DNA of 64,000 bases, taken from positions 1,798,001 to 1,862,000 of the forward strand of contig JAPDRO010000002.1 of the NCBI GenBank assembly GCA_030247885.1, written 5' to 3'. Below, one piece after another: positions 35,335-45,849 of this stretch (positions within the stretch are counted from its first letter, which is position 1; every line of letters begins with the position of its first letter). The DNA comes from Taxawa tesnikishii (nom. ined.) (taxonomy: Eukaryota > Ascomycota > Dothideomycetes > Dothideales). Position numbers and translations under genes: made by a program. The notes beneath the pieces are model-generated. The model was not told the DNA's origin, searched no databases, and saw only the letters and a program-made list of their open reading frames with translations.

Positions 35335-36151
35335 CAAAGGGCTCTTCCAATACCACAATCATCTTCAAGGGATCAAAGAATAAGACGAGAGAAGACAACC
35401 AACCTGAATCCCAACGAAGTCAGCATCAAGATCACGCACAGCGGCGCCTGTGGTACCGATGAGCACTACAGGAGCGTCGACATGGCACTTGGACACGAAG
35501 GCGTAGGAATCGTTGATGCGGTCGGCGAGAAGGTAACGGACTTCGAAGTGTACGGCCTCCCGTCTTCTTCCCTCGAATCCACCGTCTCCCATCTTTCTCT
35601 TGCGGCCTCGCGACAACCAAGTCCCAATCTGCTGACAACAACTCAGCCCGCAGTGGTGACCGCGCAGGCTTCGACTTCGTCCACGGCGGCTGCGGCAACT
35701 GCTCGTACTGTATACGAGGCCTACACTGGCAGCGGTGAGTAGCATCCTGTTCCTGCCGGAGATCCTCTTGTGAACAGTGGGTGCTGACCATTCCTGTGCG
35801 CGCGTGGCAGGTTCATCCCCATCATGGCTCCGTTGGGAAAGATCATTATCGTCACCGTCGGCATGGAAGACATTGTCGTACCTCTCTTCTCCTTCCTCAG
35901 CAAGGAACCGTCCATCATCGGTTCCTGTAGCGCCACGCCTAAAGAAGTGGTAAGTGTTCTTCACCCGTATCTTTTACTTACCTCGTCCGCAGCTTGATGT
36001 ATCGCAGAACACTTACTGACAGCCATTGCAGGACCAGATGCTGGAGTTTGCAGCATTCCACAAAATCAAGCCAGTCCTGCAGACATTTGCAATGACGCAG
36101 GAAGGTATCACTGGGGCGCTGGACAAGCTCGAGAAGAACCAGATCAGGTAA
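35335..36151 (+). pseudogene. Zinc-type alcohol dehydrogenase (MDR) lacking its cofactor domain
   Basis: Remnant of a medium-chain NAD(P)-dependent alcohol dehydrogenase. The catalytic-domain start is readable: NPNEVSIKITHSGACGTDEH (first zinc Cys), LGHEGVGIVDAVGEKVTDFE, then after an intron (35550-35653) GDRAGFDFVHGGCGNC and SYCIRGLHWQR (structural zinc cysteines). The next exon (from 35811) jumps straight to FIPIMAPLGKIIIVTVGMED and, after a third intron, DQMLEFAAFHKIKPVLQTF, which belong to the end of the enzyme. About 140 residues with the nucleotide-binding Rossmann fold are missing, yet the splice phases across the gap still match. The N-terminal leader (IIFKGSKNK) is in a different frame from NPNEV by one extra base. 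The full enzyme would be about 350 residues. I call it a pseudogene, though a truncated spliced product is conceivable. Confidence 0.8.
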
Positions 36152-36371
36152 AGGGGCGTTTTGAAGGTCTCATGCCTCCACCACGAAAAATTCCTCCCCA
36201 CCTCTCTTTGCTCTCGAACCAGGTGTTGCTGGAAGAAACATTGGCATACATTGGCTGCATAATCTGGCTCGGATACGTCGTATTAAAGCGAGGCACGAAC
36301 TGGTTTCTCTGCATTTCTGGCATCTCACAATCAGCTCTGTCTGTCCCATAGCTACAGAAAGACAAGACCAC

Positions 36372-37086
36372 TTACAAAACCGCAATGCACTCGATCTCGA
36401 CGTCTGCGGGCCCATCCCGTCAGCATTGTACACCATAACCCAACAGTGACGTGAAGGGGAACACAAACCTGTACCCAACGGCAATTGCTTAGCGGCTACA
36501 CACGTCCTGCATGGCTTGACGGCGCCCCAATAAGTCTTGTAGACTTCGTTCATGGCTGCAAAATCCTTCCTGTATGATCCGGTTAGCGATTTTAATCTCC
36601 TTCCGCCCAGCAACCCCATCCTCTCATAAATCGCACACACGTCAACCGTCCTAGGAGAAGGAAAGAAGAAGAAAAAAAATCCCCACAAGGAAAGGGAAGA
36701 AGACCTTCAAGAGAAAGCCAAAGACGAGAGCACATACATATCACTCAAGAACACATTGACCTTGACCACGTTCTCGACACTCGTTCCCGCCGCCTCCAGC
36801 ACTTTCGTGAGGTTCTTGATGCATTGATGCTGTTTTCCGCCCGTCAGCTCCTCTTCTTCTTCTTCTTCTTCTTCTTCTTCTTCTTCTTCTTCTTCTTCCT
36901 CTGTCCCAGATCGAAGCAACCAACCGTCCGAGCTTTCACGTCGCCCTCCACCATCTTCCCCGTTACCGGGTCGACACCCACTTGGCCGGAGCAGAACACC
37001 ATGCCATTGGCCTTGATGGCCTGCGAGAAGATGCCCGGCAGAGTCGCCGGCGCCTCCGACGTTTGTACGGGTAGTTTGGCAGACAT
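36372..37086 (-). CDS. RidA/YjgF-family reactive imine deaminase (Mmf1/Hmf1 type)
   Basis: Small trimeric enzyme that hydrolyses reactive 2-aminoacrylate and related imines made by PLP enzymes, protecting mitochondria and cytosol. Four exons: 36925-37086, 36738-36829, 36469-36569 and 36372-36403, giving 128 residues, the family length. Conserved stretches: PGIFSQAIKANGMVFCSGQV, GVDPVTGKMVEGDVKART, HQCIKNLTKVLEAAGTSVEN, KVNVFLSDMKDFAAMNEVY, then KPCRTCVAAKQLPLGTDVEI with the substrate-binding Arg of the PxR(T/S) motif, ending ECIAVL. Intron 1 (36830-36924) carries a long GAA repeat; without splicing the frame would run into a Lys or Glu tract. No clear targeting presequence precedes the core, so a cytosolic form is more likely. 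Confidence 0.94.
36848..36901 (-). repeat. (GAA)n/(TTC)n microsatellite in RidA intron 1
   Basis: About sixteen near-perfect TTC units on the plus strand, that is GAA on the coding strand, fill most of the 95-bp first intron of the RidA gene. Confidence 0.95.
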
Positions 37087-37758
37087 TGTTTGCAGGGATG
37101 GGTGCTCACTTCCACGGTGAAAAGAGAGAAGCAGGAGAGTTTTAACCAAGTGGTAGGTATTACTCACGTAGTAAGCGCGCATTGCCCTATCGATCGACGT
37201 ACGGCTTCCAGCGTTTCTTGGCCTGCGCACTGTCGCAGTGTAGCCCACCGTCATGGCAATTCGTATTCATATTGCCTTTGTTAAAACAGGATAAAATGTT
37301 CATCAAGAACGGGCGAGGCCATGGTTTTCAGGAAGAGCGGCATAACATCTCCTCGTTCCATTATGATATACACACATTCCACGTCTCTCACCGCACGATC
37401 GTGTGCAAAACGAACAGAGAGACCATGTTAAGAAGGTCCTGTTTCACCCCGCCTGATCCTACATATCTGCCGTCGCTCGATGCTTCCATGTCTCATGCAT
37501 AGTCCCTGTGTCGAGATTCCCATCCTCCAATGCTGACCGCCGCGAAATGAACGCCAGAAAGGGGAAACAAGAAGAACCAGCCGCAGCAGCAAGAAAAACA
37601 AGAAACGCCTCGTGCCCATCTGAGGCATGCAGCCCACCAACGCCCGCTGAACGCGACTCAAAACAAGGAACCAAAGAAATCCCTCCCGAGATCCCTCATA
37701 ACGCACAACTCCATTTCCATCATCGCTCCTGTAACCGCTCAGTCCTCGGTCAAGTTTT
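37087..37758. other. Interval between RidA start and WSC gene end
   Basis: About 670 bases: the RidA promoter and the 3' flank of the WSC gene. No gene is seen. Confidence 0.5.
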
Positions 37759-39453
37759 TCAGCCGTGAAGATCCGGATTGGTGACATTAAGCGGCCTTGA
37801 ATAGTCGCGCTGATCTTGCAGTGTACCCACGCTCGCACGACTGCCATTGTGGTCCCAATTCTGCATGATGGCCGCTGGGTTCAGTCTCTGATCGTACACC
37901 AGCGGTCTGCTACTCCTTCTCTCCCTGTCATGTCCACCGTACCCACCAATAGGGCTCACAGGGCTGTTCTCCGCATCTCCTCCATACAGCATCGAGTGCC
38001 GTCCACTGCCATGCACCTCATCGTAGTTCTTCTCTGCATCGTCAGCACGCGCAGAGCCCAGAAGGCCCGCCTTGCTGAGCACGCTAGCGTTGCGCATGAT
38101 GCTACGTGGGCCCTTGCGACTGGGCGTGTCGGGGTCTGTGCTGCTGGCACGGCGGCGGCGCCGCCAGAGGAGAAATAAACCGGCACCAATGATGGCGAGG
38201 CCAAGGAGCGAACCGACAACAGCGGCAGCGATAACACCCGCTGGTGTGCTCTCCTTTAAGGACTGGTTTGAAGCACCTGGATTGGCGAGTGGAGTAGTGG
38301 TAACGGTTTGGGTGACTGCAGCACCAGAAACTGTCACAACACGCACGCTCGTGACCGGACTGGGTGTGACTGATGGTGGGACGCTAGAGCCCGCAGATGT
38401 GGTGGGTGCTTGTGTGCTCGTTGGCGCGGGAGTGGAAGTTGGGGTCGTCGAGGTCGTCGAGGTCGGGATCACAGTGGTCGTGGGACTGCTGGATTCAGGA
38501 GCAGAGGTAGTGGTGGGTGTGTCGGAGGACGACGGAGTCTGTGGTGTCAATCAGTCAGCAAGACGCGTGCTAAATCAACCAGGTGGCGGTGATGCGATTA
38601 TAAGAAAGGCAGCCGCATACAAAAGTGACGTAAACGGAGGAAACAACCACGGAACGAGAGACGAGTACAGATATTGAGGGCTCTGCAGTATACACCGAGG
38701 GCGATGCCTCTAATGTCTGAGTCTCGACGACCGTGACAGAGTTGTAGACGGTAGAGGCCGGCTCGGTGTATACATCCGTAGAGCTGGCAGGCGGGGACAA
38801 GCTCTGGGATGACGAGATGGTCAACTCAGGCTGGCTATGGTACAAGAAGGAAAATTCGAGAACTTGTTGCCGAGACAAGGACCGAGGATAAGAAAGAAGA
38901 AGCCGAAGGGGATGATGAAGAGAGGGACATGGAGCGGAAGGTGGTCGACTAAAGAAACCGGGGATCACTCACTGACTGTGCAGTAGTTGTGGGAGAAGCT
39001 GAGCTCGAGGACTGCTGCGCGCCTGCTGTTCCCGAAGGGCTTATACTCAGTGCAACATAACCATAGAGCCCATCATTCGCGTTCCCGCAATTCTCGTACA
39101 AGTATCCAGGGCAGTGTTCGCTGCAGTCTGAAACGTTCTCTTGGTCGGCAGGAATGTAGTTAGAGCACCAGCAACTCTGCCACTGGACGACCGCGAAGGC
39201 ATAGTTCTCCTTGCAATGGTCGAAGCAAGCACCGTTGGACTGGTAAATGTCGGTGTCTGGAGGCCGTTAGCAATTAACAGCCAAATGTTGCAACGGCACA
39301 CAGCGTGGTAGACTGACAGAGTGGGTAATCTGACCCCGTGTTTTGATTAGAGCAGTACGTTTGAGAAAGCGAATGCGTCGTGTCGAACAGAGCAGCGGCA
39401 GCGGCAAGCAATAGCAGTGGTGTCCGACGAGGATGAGCAGTGAACGACAACAT
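37759..39453 (-). CDS. WSC-domain cell-wall stress sensor
   Basis: Single-pass plasma-membrane mechanosensor of the Wsc/Slg1 type that feeds the cell-wall-integrity (Rho1-PKC) pathway. Four exons: 39318-39453, 38973-39256, 38621-38830 and 37759-38538, total 469 residues with consistent phases. Signal peptide LLLLAAAAALFDTTHSLS; then a WSC domain at about residues 35-110 with its eight-cysteine pattern (YCSNQNTGSDYPL, NGACFDHCKENYAFAVVQWQ, SCWCSNYIPAD, NVSDCSEHCPGYLYENCGN). A Ser/Thr-rich stalk of about 200 residues follows, with sequences such as TSTTPTSTPAPTSTQAP, a likely O-mannosylated rod. Membrane segment at about 311-336 (IAAAVVGSLLGLAIIGAGLF), basic stop-transfer RRRRR, and a cytosolic tail of about 130 residues. 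The tail contains DYSRPLNVTNPDL near its end, reminiscent of the conserved end of Wsc tails. Confidence 0.9.
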
Positions 39454-41704
39454 GGCGTTAATGCAGAAGCGCCTGAACGGTCAGATGAAAAGGGTCCGTG
39501 TGGGATGTAACTGTTGTGATTGAATTAATGTCCCGCAATACGATCCGGACGCCTGGGAAAGGAGATGTTCCAATCCGGAACGTGAGGCTGGTGAGAGTAC
39601 GAAGTAGGTGAAGGATGTCTCGGTCGTGCGGGTTCCCAAGAATGATAGCGGTATATGTATCCACCGACGCGAACGACAAGTACGCAATTCTCCGTGAGAG
39701 AGATTGATGCGGTAATGGTATTAATCTTTCGGCGAGGCGAGGTTGTGGACGCAAAAACGAATGGTAGGTTTGGTAGTTGTCGCGAGCCAAGGCTGGGTTA
39801 CCAGAGGTATGGCATAGTTGCTCTGCTCCAGTGAGTGGGGTCTCGCATGCAAGGGTCCGGCGAAGGAGAAGAGGAGGAGAAAGAGGAGGAGGCGAAGCGA
39901 GACGAGGCGTCGGCGGGGAGAGGTTCGGTGCTTGCTGGTGCCCTGCGATATAGAGAAGGCGGACTCTCTGTCTGTGGCAGTCGTCGGAAGGAGAGGTGTC
40001 GATGATGGATCGGAGAGAAAGGAAAGCACAGGACCGCGGCTCGCAGGTTCGGGTTGTTGAGGTGTTCGATGTCTTGTCTTGCTTGCCAAAGTCTACCAAT
40101 TGGCGCGAGTGGGATGATCCTGATCTACACAGGACTAGTGCTAAGGCCAATGCCCTGCTTTGATTATGACGACCGATGCGGCTTCCCGAGCAGTGCAAGA
40201 GCCCAAGCGAGATCTGCCGGCAAGCACAACAGGTTTAGCTTGGCAGCCACTCCGTTAACGATTGTTCGCCGCCCGTCTTGTCTTACTTCTCTTCCCTGTC
40301 ATGCTGCTGTTTCAGGTTGGGCTTGGGTCGGGTCGCCGTGAAGAAAGCTCCTCTTGGATGCCCTCAGCTTTCTGCTCTGCAAACTCCCTCTACTCGCAAA
40401 CGCACACACGGGACCACTCCGTAACAGTAGCAGTAACATCCGAAAAGGGTGATCGAGTGTGTTTGCCACACGACACCAGCCACGGCCCACACTAGGCCAA
40501 CCCCGCACCAGCAAGCAAGCAAGTTTATGCATCACGACCATCATCGCCAAACAGTACATGATGCAGTGCTGCTAGCTATCTTTCCTTGCCGCCTGGAAGG
40601 CCGCGAAGATGGAGTGGCGGTATTCCTCTCGTCCACACAGCTCTCAGCAATTTCAGTCTTTGCTTCGCCAATCTTGGCCTAGGAAAATACTCGCATCATC
40701 ATAGATCCTGCAAGCATAATGCACGAGCGCTTACACGGCCAGATAGCAGTGTCCTGCGTCCATCCACCTCCTTTGGTTACGAGGTGCGTCTCCGGTGCCG
40801 CCCACCATCAGCGTGCCGAAACAGCATGCCTCGTAATCAATGCATAAGTACGTACATGTCCCACCTCAGCTCCGCAAGAGTAAAGCTCTTCCGGACCTTG
40901 CTTAGAGCTTGCTCGTTGCCTGATGGCGGGAAGTACATCAGAGGTCCAGTATGCTTGCCACAAAGCAACCACGCACTCAGAAGCCGAACACGCATCAGCT
41001 GCTGCGGGAGCTTACTCATGTTCATGCGATGGTCGTCTTCTTGTAGTCGGGAATCCTAGAGTAGCCAGCCGGTTCTACGGGCGAGGATCATGTTCCCTAG
41101 CTGCGTGTATCTTGTAGCGCAACAGGGCGTCGGATTTCTGCACAGCATGAACGAGAGAGAGGTTGGGATAAGCCACGGAGTTGAGGAATGCTACCATACC
41201 AAGAACCTGCGTGACGGGTCAGAGCTGCGGTCAGAACAATGCCATTGATGTCCGGCTTGTCTCAAACGTACTTTCCTGGTTGGGCGTGTATTCTCCGACT
41301 CGTCATAATTAGGTACAATCCACAAGTATCGACGATCCTTGTGAGGATCCTACAGCGTGCATGTCACCACTTTCGACGCCAACTCATCCGGTACGATCAT
41401 CGTCCCTCTAGCCCCTCTGCAACACTGGAGTGAAGAATGCCTGCATTTGCGCTTCACGTAGTCATTGTCTGAGCAGAGAAGAATATCGTTTCAACAGAGC
41501 TGAGTACCGTCGAACGTCGCATGCAAATGCCAATACCATCGTGACCTCTCATTGAGTAGATCCGCAAGTCCCGACACCTGAACGCCATCCCACAACCGCA
41601 TGCGAGACCCCTTCACCACGTGAAACGTCATCCGTCATCCATCATGATACGCATCTCATTCCCTCCGTCTTCTGTCTGCTCTTTTGCTTCGACCCACCCG
41701 TCTC
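39454..41704. other. 2.25-kb interval, promoter and a possible relic
   Basis: The left part is the upstream region of the WSC gene, with purine-rich plus-strand sequence (39845-39910). Around 40837-41150 the minus strand reads like protein (YTQLGNMILARRTGWLL, then after a stop LPQQLMRVRLLSAWLLCGKH and GPLMYFPPSGNEQALSKVRK). This suggests a decayed gene of unknown family. The rest shows nothing. Confidence 0.4.
40837..41150 (-). pseudogene. Unrecognised protein fragment
   Basis: A minus-strand frame of about 100 codons interrupted by one TAG. The residues on both sides of the stop have ordinary protein composition (TGWLL / MNMSKLPQQLMRVRLLSAW) and the frame ends at VLMH before a stop. No domain is recognised; no start or splice pattern is evident. 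It could instead be a short open frame by chance. Confidence 0.25.
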
Positions 41705-42222
41705 TTACGCACCATCACCCCAGATTCCCACCACCGCCATTGCGAATGCCAGCGCGGCCGTACCCGCTCTTACAAGCTCCGATGTCTGGGCGCGCCTAAC
41801 AGCGTTCTCTACTCTTTCCCCGTTGACCTCTTCTCCACCAAAACCATCCTCACTGCTTCCCATCGCGAATTCGGCTCCGGCCCCAAGACTCGTCGCCAGC
41901 GCCGTCCAGAGCAGATACGGATGTCTCGCGCGTGGTGGGCTAAGCGCGAAAGCGAGGGATAACGATGATGCGGAGATGGCGGTCAAAGTGCGGAGTTGGA
42001 GCCGTGAGGAAGTGAGGAGGGAGGTGAAGGCGTGCTGAGCTTGTGCTGCGCTGGGGAGATGTAGGAGAGTAGGGAGAGAGAGCGTGCTAAGGGTGTAGGA
42101 CGCGCCCTGGCAAAACCGATCAGTACATCCTGCCTTGTGGTATCGGAAGGGTAACTACATGCTGTTAAAAGGCCCAGCGACGTGGTGCCGACGAATTTTG
42201 AGATGGAGACTGCGGTCGGCAT
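41705..42222 (-). CDS. ATG33: Mitophagy protein Atg33-like
   Basis: Small multi-pass mitochondrial outer-membrane protein; Atg33 is needed for mitophagy in yeast and has homologues in filamentous fungi. Two exons: 42163-42222 and 41705-42106, 153 residues. Exon 1 gives MPTAVSISKFVGTTSLGLLT and exon 2 continues GASYTLSTLSLPTLLHLPSA, matching the family start (KF-GT-SLGLLTG-SYTLST). Further hydrophobic segments are SSLSLAFALSP, RHPYLLWTALATSL and ALAFAMAVVGIW at the C-terminus. The 56-bp intron starts with GC rather than GT (GCATGT) and ends CAG with a CTGAT branch-like site. No GT donor nearby keeps the frame. The assignment rests on sequence pattern and topology, so is good but not absolute. 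Confidence 0.8.
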
Positions 42223-42837
42223 CGTGGCTCGATATATGACAAGTCGAGCAGTAGTTTGGTCTGATTGAGAAGATCTGGTAAAAATACAGGCGTTTGACTC
42301 GAGTCTGTCGAGCTTGGATGGTTGTTGCAAGGTCTATAATGCGATAACGAGTAGCTCGCAAGTTGATGCCAGGCACGGTTGCTGTCACCCCATACTCTCC
42401 GCACTTGGCCTACGTCACTGTCACTCCTCGGCTGCTACTCTGTGATAGTGCTGTTTACATGTCTGTGTTCGTTTTCACGTCTACAATGCTCTGAATATGT
42501 ATAGTCTATACTCAGGGAACCCTCTTCCATGCCAAGGCTACAGTCGCCAACAAAAGATACTCTCATGCTGGCTGAAGTACAAAGGAGCTGAACCCTCCAC
42601 AGACCTCGGTTACTCGTCTGACATCAAGCTTCGTGCTCCGTCCTCTTCTAATCACTCTACGGCCGTTATACAACTGCCCGCTATCACATATATCCGTCTT
42701 TCACATCAGGTAGAACATCTCACGCATCTCATTAGCCTTCCTCTCGTTTCTCTGCCCCACTTCCTCTCCAGCTCATAATCCATCAACTACCACCACGAAC
42801 GAACGCCAGTCTATAGGACATTGCACCGCTATTCACC
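42223..42837. promoter_or_regulatory. Divergent upstream region of ATG33 and SPS19
   Basis: The 615 bases between divergent starts of a mitophagy gene and a peroxisomal beta-oxidation gene. The part before SPS19 is C/T-rich. No binding site can be named with confidence. Confidence 0.4.
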
Positions 42838-43927
42838 ATGCCTCTCGACAAAAGCGAGTACGTCAGCGATGTCTGGAAAGACGGCATCTTCAGTAAGTAT
42901 TTCTCGATGCCATGCACTGCGACTACACCACTGACCCCCAATAGAGGACAAAGTTCTCTTCTGCACTGGCGGCGCTGGTAGCATCTGTAGTGCTCAAACC
43001 CGGGCTCTCGTACACTTAGGCGCAAACGCCTGTATCATTGGACGTAACGTCGAGAAAACCGAAAGCATGGCCGCCGACATTGCAACCGCTCGTCCAGGAG
43101 CACGAGTCCTTGGGTTGGGAGGAGTCGATGTCCGCGACCCGAAGTCACTCCAAGCCGCGGCCGACAAATGCGCACAAGAGCTGGGTGGTATCGATTTTGT
43201 AATTGCAGGAGCGGCAGGAAACTTCCTCGCACCGATGGCGCAGCTGTCACCCAACGCGTTCAAATCCGTCATCGACATTGACGTCTTGGGGTCGTACAAC
43301 ACCGCAAAGGCGACATTACCTTATCTCGTCAAATCCTCCGAGAAACACAAGAATGACGGCAAGAGCACAGCGGCGGGCACGGGAGGCAGGATCATCTTTG
43401 TAAGCGCGACAATACATTATACTGGGGCGCCGCTGCAGACACATGTGAGTGCGGCCAAGGCAGCCGTGGACTCACTTGCGCACGCCGTAGCCATTGAGTA
43501 TGGTCCGCTGGGCGTAACCTCGAACTGTGTCGCACCCGGCCCCATTGGCGGAACGGAGGGTATGGCGCGACTGGCATCAAGCGAACCGGACAAGGTGAAG
43601 TCGATGATGCGAGGTATCCCTTCAGGGCGCTGGGGTTTCGTCAAGGAGATCGCTGACGCGACCGTGTACTTGTTTTCGGACGCGGGCAACTACGTGAATG
43701 GAGAGGTTTTAGTCGTGGATGGAGGTGCGTGGAGAGTCAGCAGGAGCGGGACACCGGGTGGGACATGGGCGTATCCAGATTTTATCCTTAGTGGGAAGGT
43801 CGTCGAGGGTGTTAAGGGCGGAAAGAGGAAGGGGAAGCGAAGTTATAGTCTTGTCAATACATGCGACGATTGTACGATTTTCCAAAACGCGAGCTTGTCG
43901 CAGAATGAGAAAGACACATACACATGA
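42838..43927 (+). CDS. SPS19: Peroxisomal 2,4-dienoyl-CoA reductase, probable 1-base deletion at the C-terminus
   Basis: NADPH-dependent short-chain dehydrogenase/reductase for beta-oxidation of unsaturated fatty acids with even-position double bonds. Exon 1 is 42838-42892 and exon 2 starts at 42945; VWKDGIF joins KDKVLFCTGGAGSICSAQTR, the cofactor-binding Gly motif (TGGxGxI). Next come GIDFVIAGAAGNFLAPMAQL, DIDVLGSYNTAKATLPYL, ATIHYTGAPLQTHVSAAKAA with the active-site Lys, and NCVAPGPIGGTEGMARL. In this family the usual SDR Tyr is not used, in line with HVSAAKAA. As written, the frame runs to 43927 and ends DTYT. One extra base in the G-run 43831-43834 would end it at 43848 as AKL-stop, a peroxisomal targeting signal 1, giving 319 residues. 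I consider that the true end. Confidence 0.92.
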
Positions 43928-44171
43928 CATCGATTAAGATGCTATGCTTGGCGAAGTCCAAAAGTAAATCTAATTCTGGCAGTCTTGGCAGTCTATACCA
44001 TCTTTTTCTAAACGCGATAACTCGAAGTGTGATAGTCCCCTGCACGTATGTGTTATCTATATGTCAAGGTCTAGGCTCAGTTGCTCCAAAAAGGTTCACA
44101 CCCTCTTGAGATTTCTGTCTCTGCGAAAGATTCCAGAAACCGGCTTCAGAAATTTTCCATACAACCCAAGA

Positions 44172-45458
44172 ATGGACATCTCATCAAAAAATGTCGTATC
44201 TGGTCTCAGCCTCTCGGGTCATTCCAAGTCTCCGACTGACGGTTGGATAGAGCAAGAATATTCAGCATGACACTCATGCTCTGCCACCGGGATTCATACA
44301 AGACGTATACTGGCGCTACAACAAGAGCAAACCAACGGACCTGGATAACGACGCGACCATAGTAGACATTGCAAAAGGTTTATCCGAAGAGCAGCAGGCT
44401 TTCGTAAAGCCTGTTGGAGCCATCTCTGCTTCGTCTATAGAAGACGCATGTATCGCCTTTCGCAATGCTGCTCTAGGTGCTGATTGTAATGCAAACCCCT
44501 GAAGACCAAGGTCGAGGATGCAACAATCTACGAGCATTCAGAATTTCCGGGTAGGGACAAGACCGACAATCCCTTTGCGAGATGAGGTGCTGAGTTCCCT
44601 CCAGGTCTTCAGATAATACCAAGCCTTTTGCCACCGGAAACACAAGTCCTTTGGGTTTCTCAAATACTGCACAATTATCTGGCAGATGGCCTACACAAGA
44701 TCAACCTTGAAGCAGACTACAACATCGAATATCCAGCCCCTTTACTACAATGTGCCAAATCCAAGGATCACGCACCTACTAGTGCAAACGGACATGCATC
44801 AAATGGCGTGCATCCTACTGGCGATCGAAGTTCATTCTTCGCTTACGCTCCAGAGCAAACACCGCTGAGTCCCAAGGATCCTAGTTCACATAACAAACCG
44901 CTCAACACAACCCAAATGCTATCCAAGCGTCTCCGTTGGCTGACGTTGGGCACACAATATCACTGGCCAACCCGTTCTTATCCAAGAAACCCTAATACAG
45001 CCTTTCCTCCCGACATGGCCAAGCTAGTCACCGGTCTGTTCCCTCACATCACACCAGAATCCGGCGTCTGTCTCCTCTACGGACCGAAGGATTTCATGCC
45101 CGTTCACCGCGACGTCAGCGAGCAATGCGAGAAGGCGCTCGCGAGCTTCAGCGTTGGCTGCGACGGCATGTTCATCATCGCAAGGGGTGAGGAGGAAATC
45201 AGTGATCCTGAAGAGATCAAGCGGAGGACTGTAGCCATCAGAGTGCACAGTGGGGATTGTATCCATCTTGACCGTGAGACACGATGGGCTTGGCATGCGA
45301 TGCCGCGAACCATTGCTGGCACTTGTCCCGATTACCTTGCAAATTGGCCCGTCGGGACACCGGGCGCTAGTGAGCAAGAGAGGATGGCGTTTGAGAAGTG
45401 GAAGGGTTGGATGAGTAGGAAGAGACTGAACGTCAGCTGCCGACAAGTATGGGATTGA
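44172..45458 (+). CDS. ALKBH1-like Fe(II)/2-oxoglutarate dioxygenase, one apparent 1-base deletion
   Basis: AlkB-family dioxygenase closest to ALKBH1, which demethylates or oxidises tRNA or DNA bases. The reading begins LPPGFIQDVYWRYNKSKPTD, continues to RNAALGADCNANP, then LKTKVEDATIYEHSEFPG at 44550, and after an intron (44551-44604) LQIIPSLLPPETQVLWVSQI. The catalytic half includes KRLRWLTLGTQYHWPTRSYP, FMPVHRDVSEQCEKALASFS (HxD iron ligands), GDCIHLDRETRWAWHAMPRT (third His), then the C-terminal KRLNVSCRQVW, where the 2-oxoglutarate arginine lies nearby. The frame breaks at the C-run 44496-44499; one extra C restores it. The first exon is uncertain. I placed the start at the ATG at 44172, which would splice from MDISSKN to HDTHALPP, but the donor is weak. 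Confidence 0.8.
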
Positions 45459-45849
45459 ATATGTCGAACGTGAAAGCAGCTAGAACAACCAACAAGGCGA
45501 TACCAACTAGTAGCTCTGATTAATCTATAAAGAATGTTCAAGTCTATTCTACGCCCTGCCATTGAGTAGCGTAGAGTGAAGTTGTGATGCTTGGCGTTCC
45601 CAATTTCTCCGCAACGGCGACAGCATCATTGACGACAGCACTCAGCTACCATTGATACTGAACCAACTTTTGAACTGCCTCCCACAGTGAGACTCTCGCG
45701 TCTTGAGTTGTTGGAGTTCCGACACCTATCTGCCCTGGACCTGCTGGACCCGTAGAATGCTCATCACCAGTTGAGCCTTCTCCACCCGTCAACCTGTCTC
45801 ACACATTTCTACACCACATCCCGCGACGGATACCGCGGCCGCTACTCCA
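45459..45849. other. Interval between ALKBH1-like and PAN5-like genes
   Basis: About 390 bases, the 3' flank of one gene and the upstream region of the next. No gene is seen. Confidence 0.5.

Noticed and set aside
36707-37254. Frames with poly-Glu or poly-Lys tails across the RidA region
   Set aside because: They come from reading through the GAA repeat in intron 1; the spliced 128-residue RidA explains the region.
39458-40198. 246-codon minus-strand frame upstream of the WSC gene
   Set aside because: Low-complexity Leu/Ser/Pro-rich translation of C/T-rich leader sequence; it ends just before the WSC start codon and has no domain.
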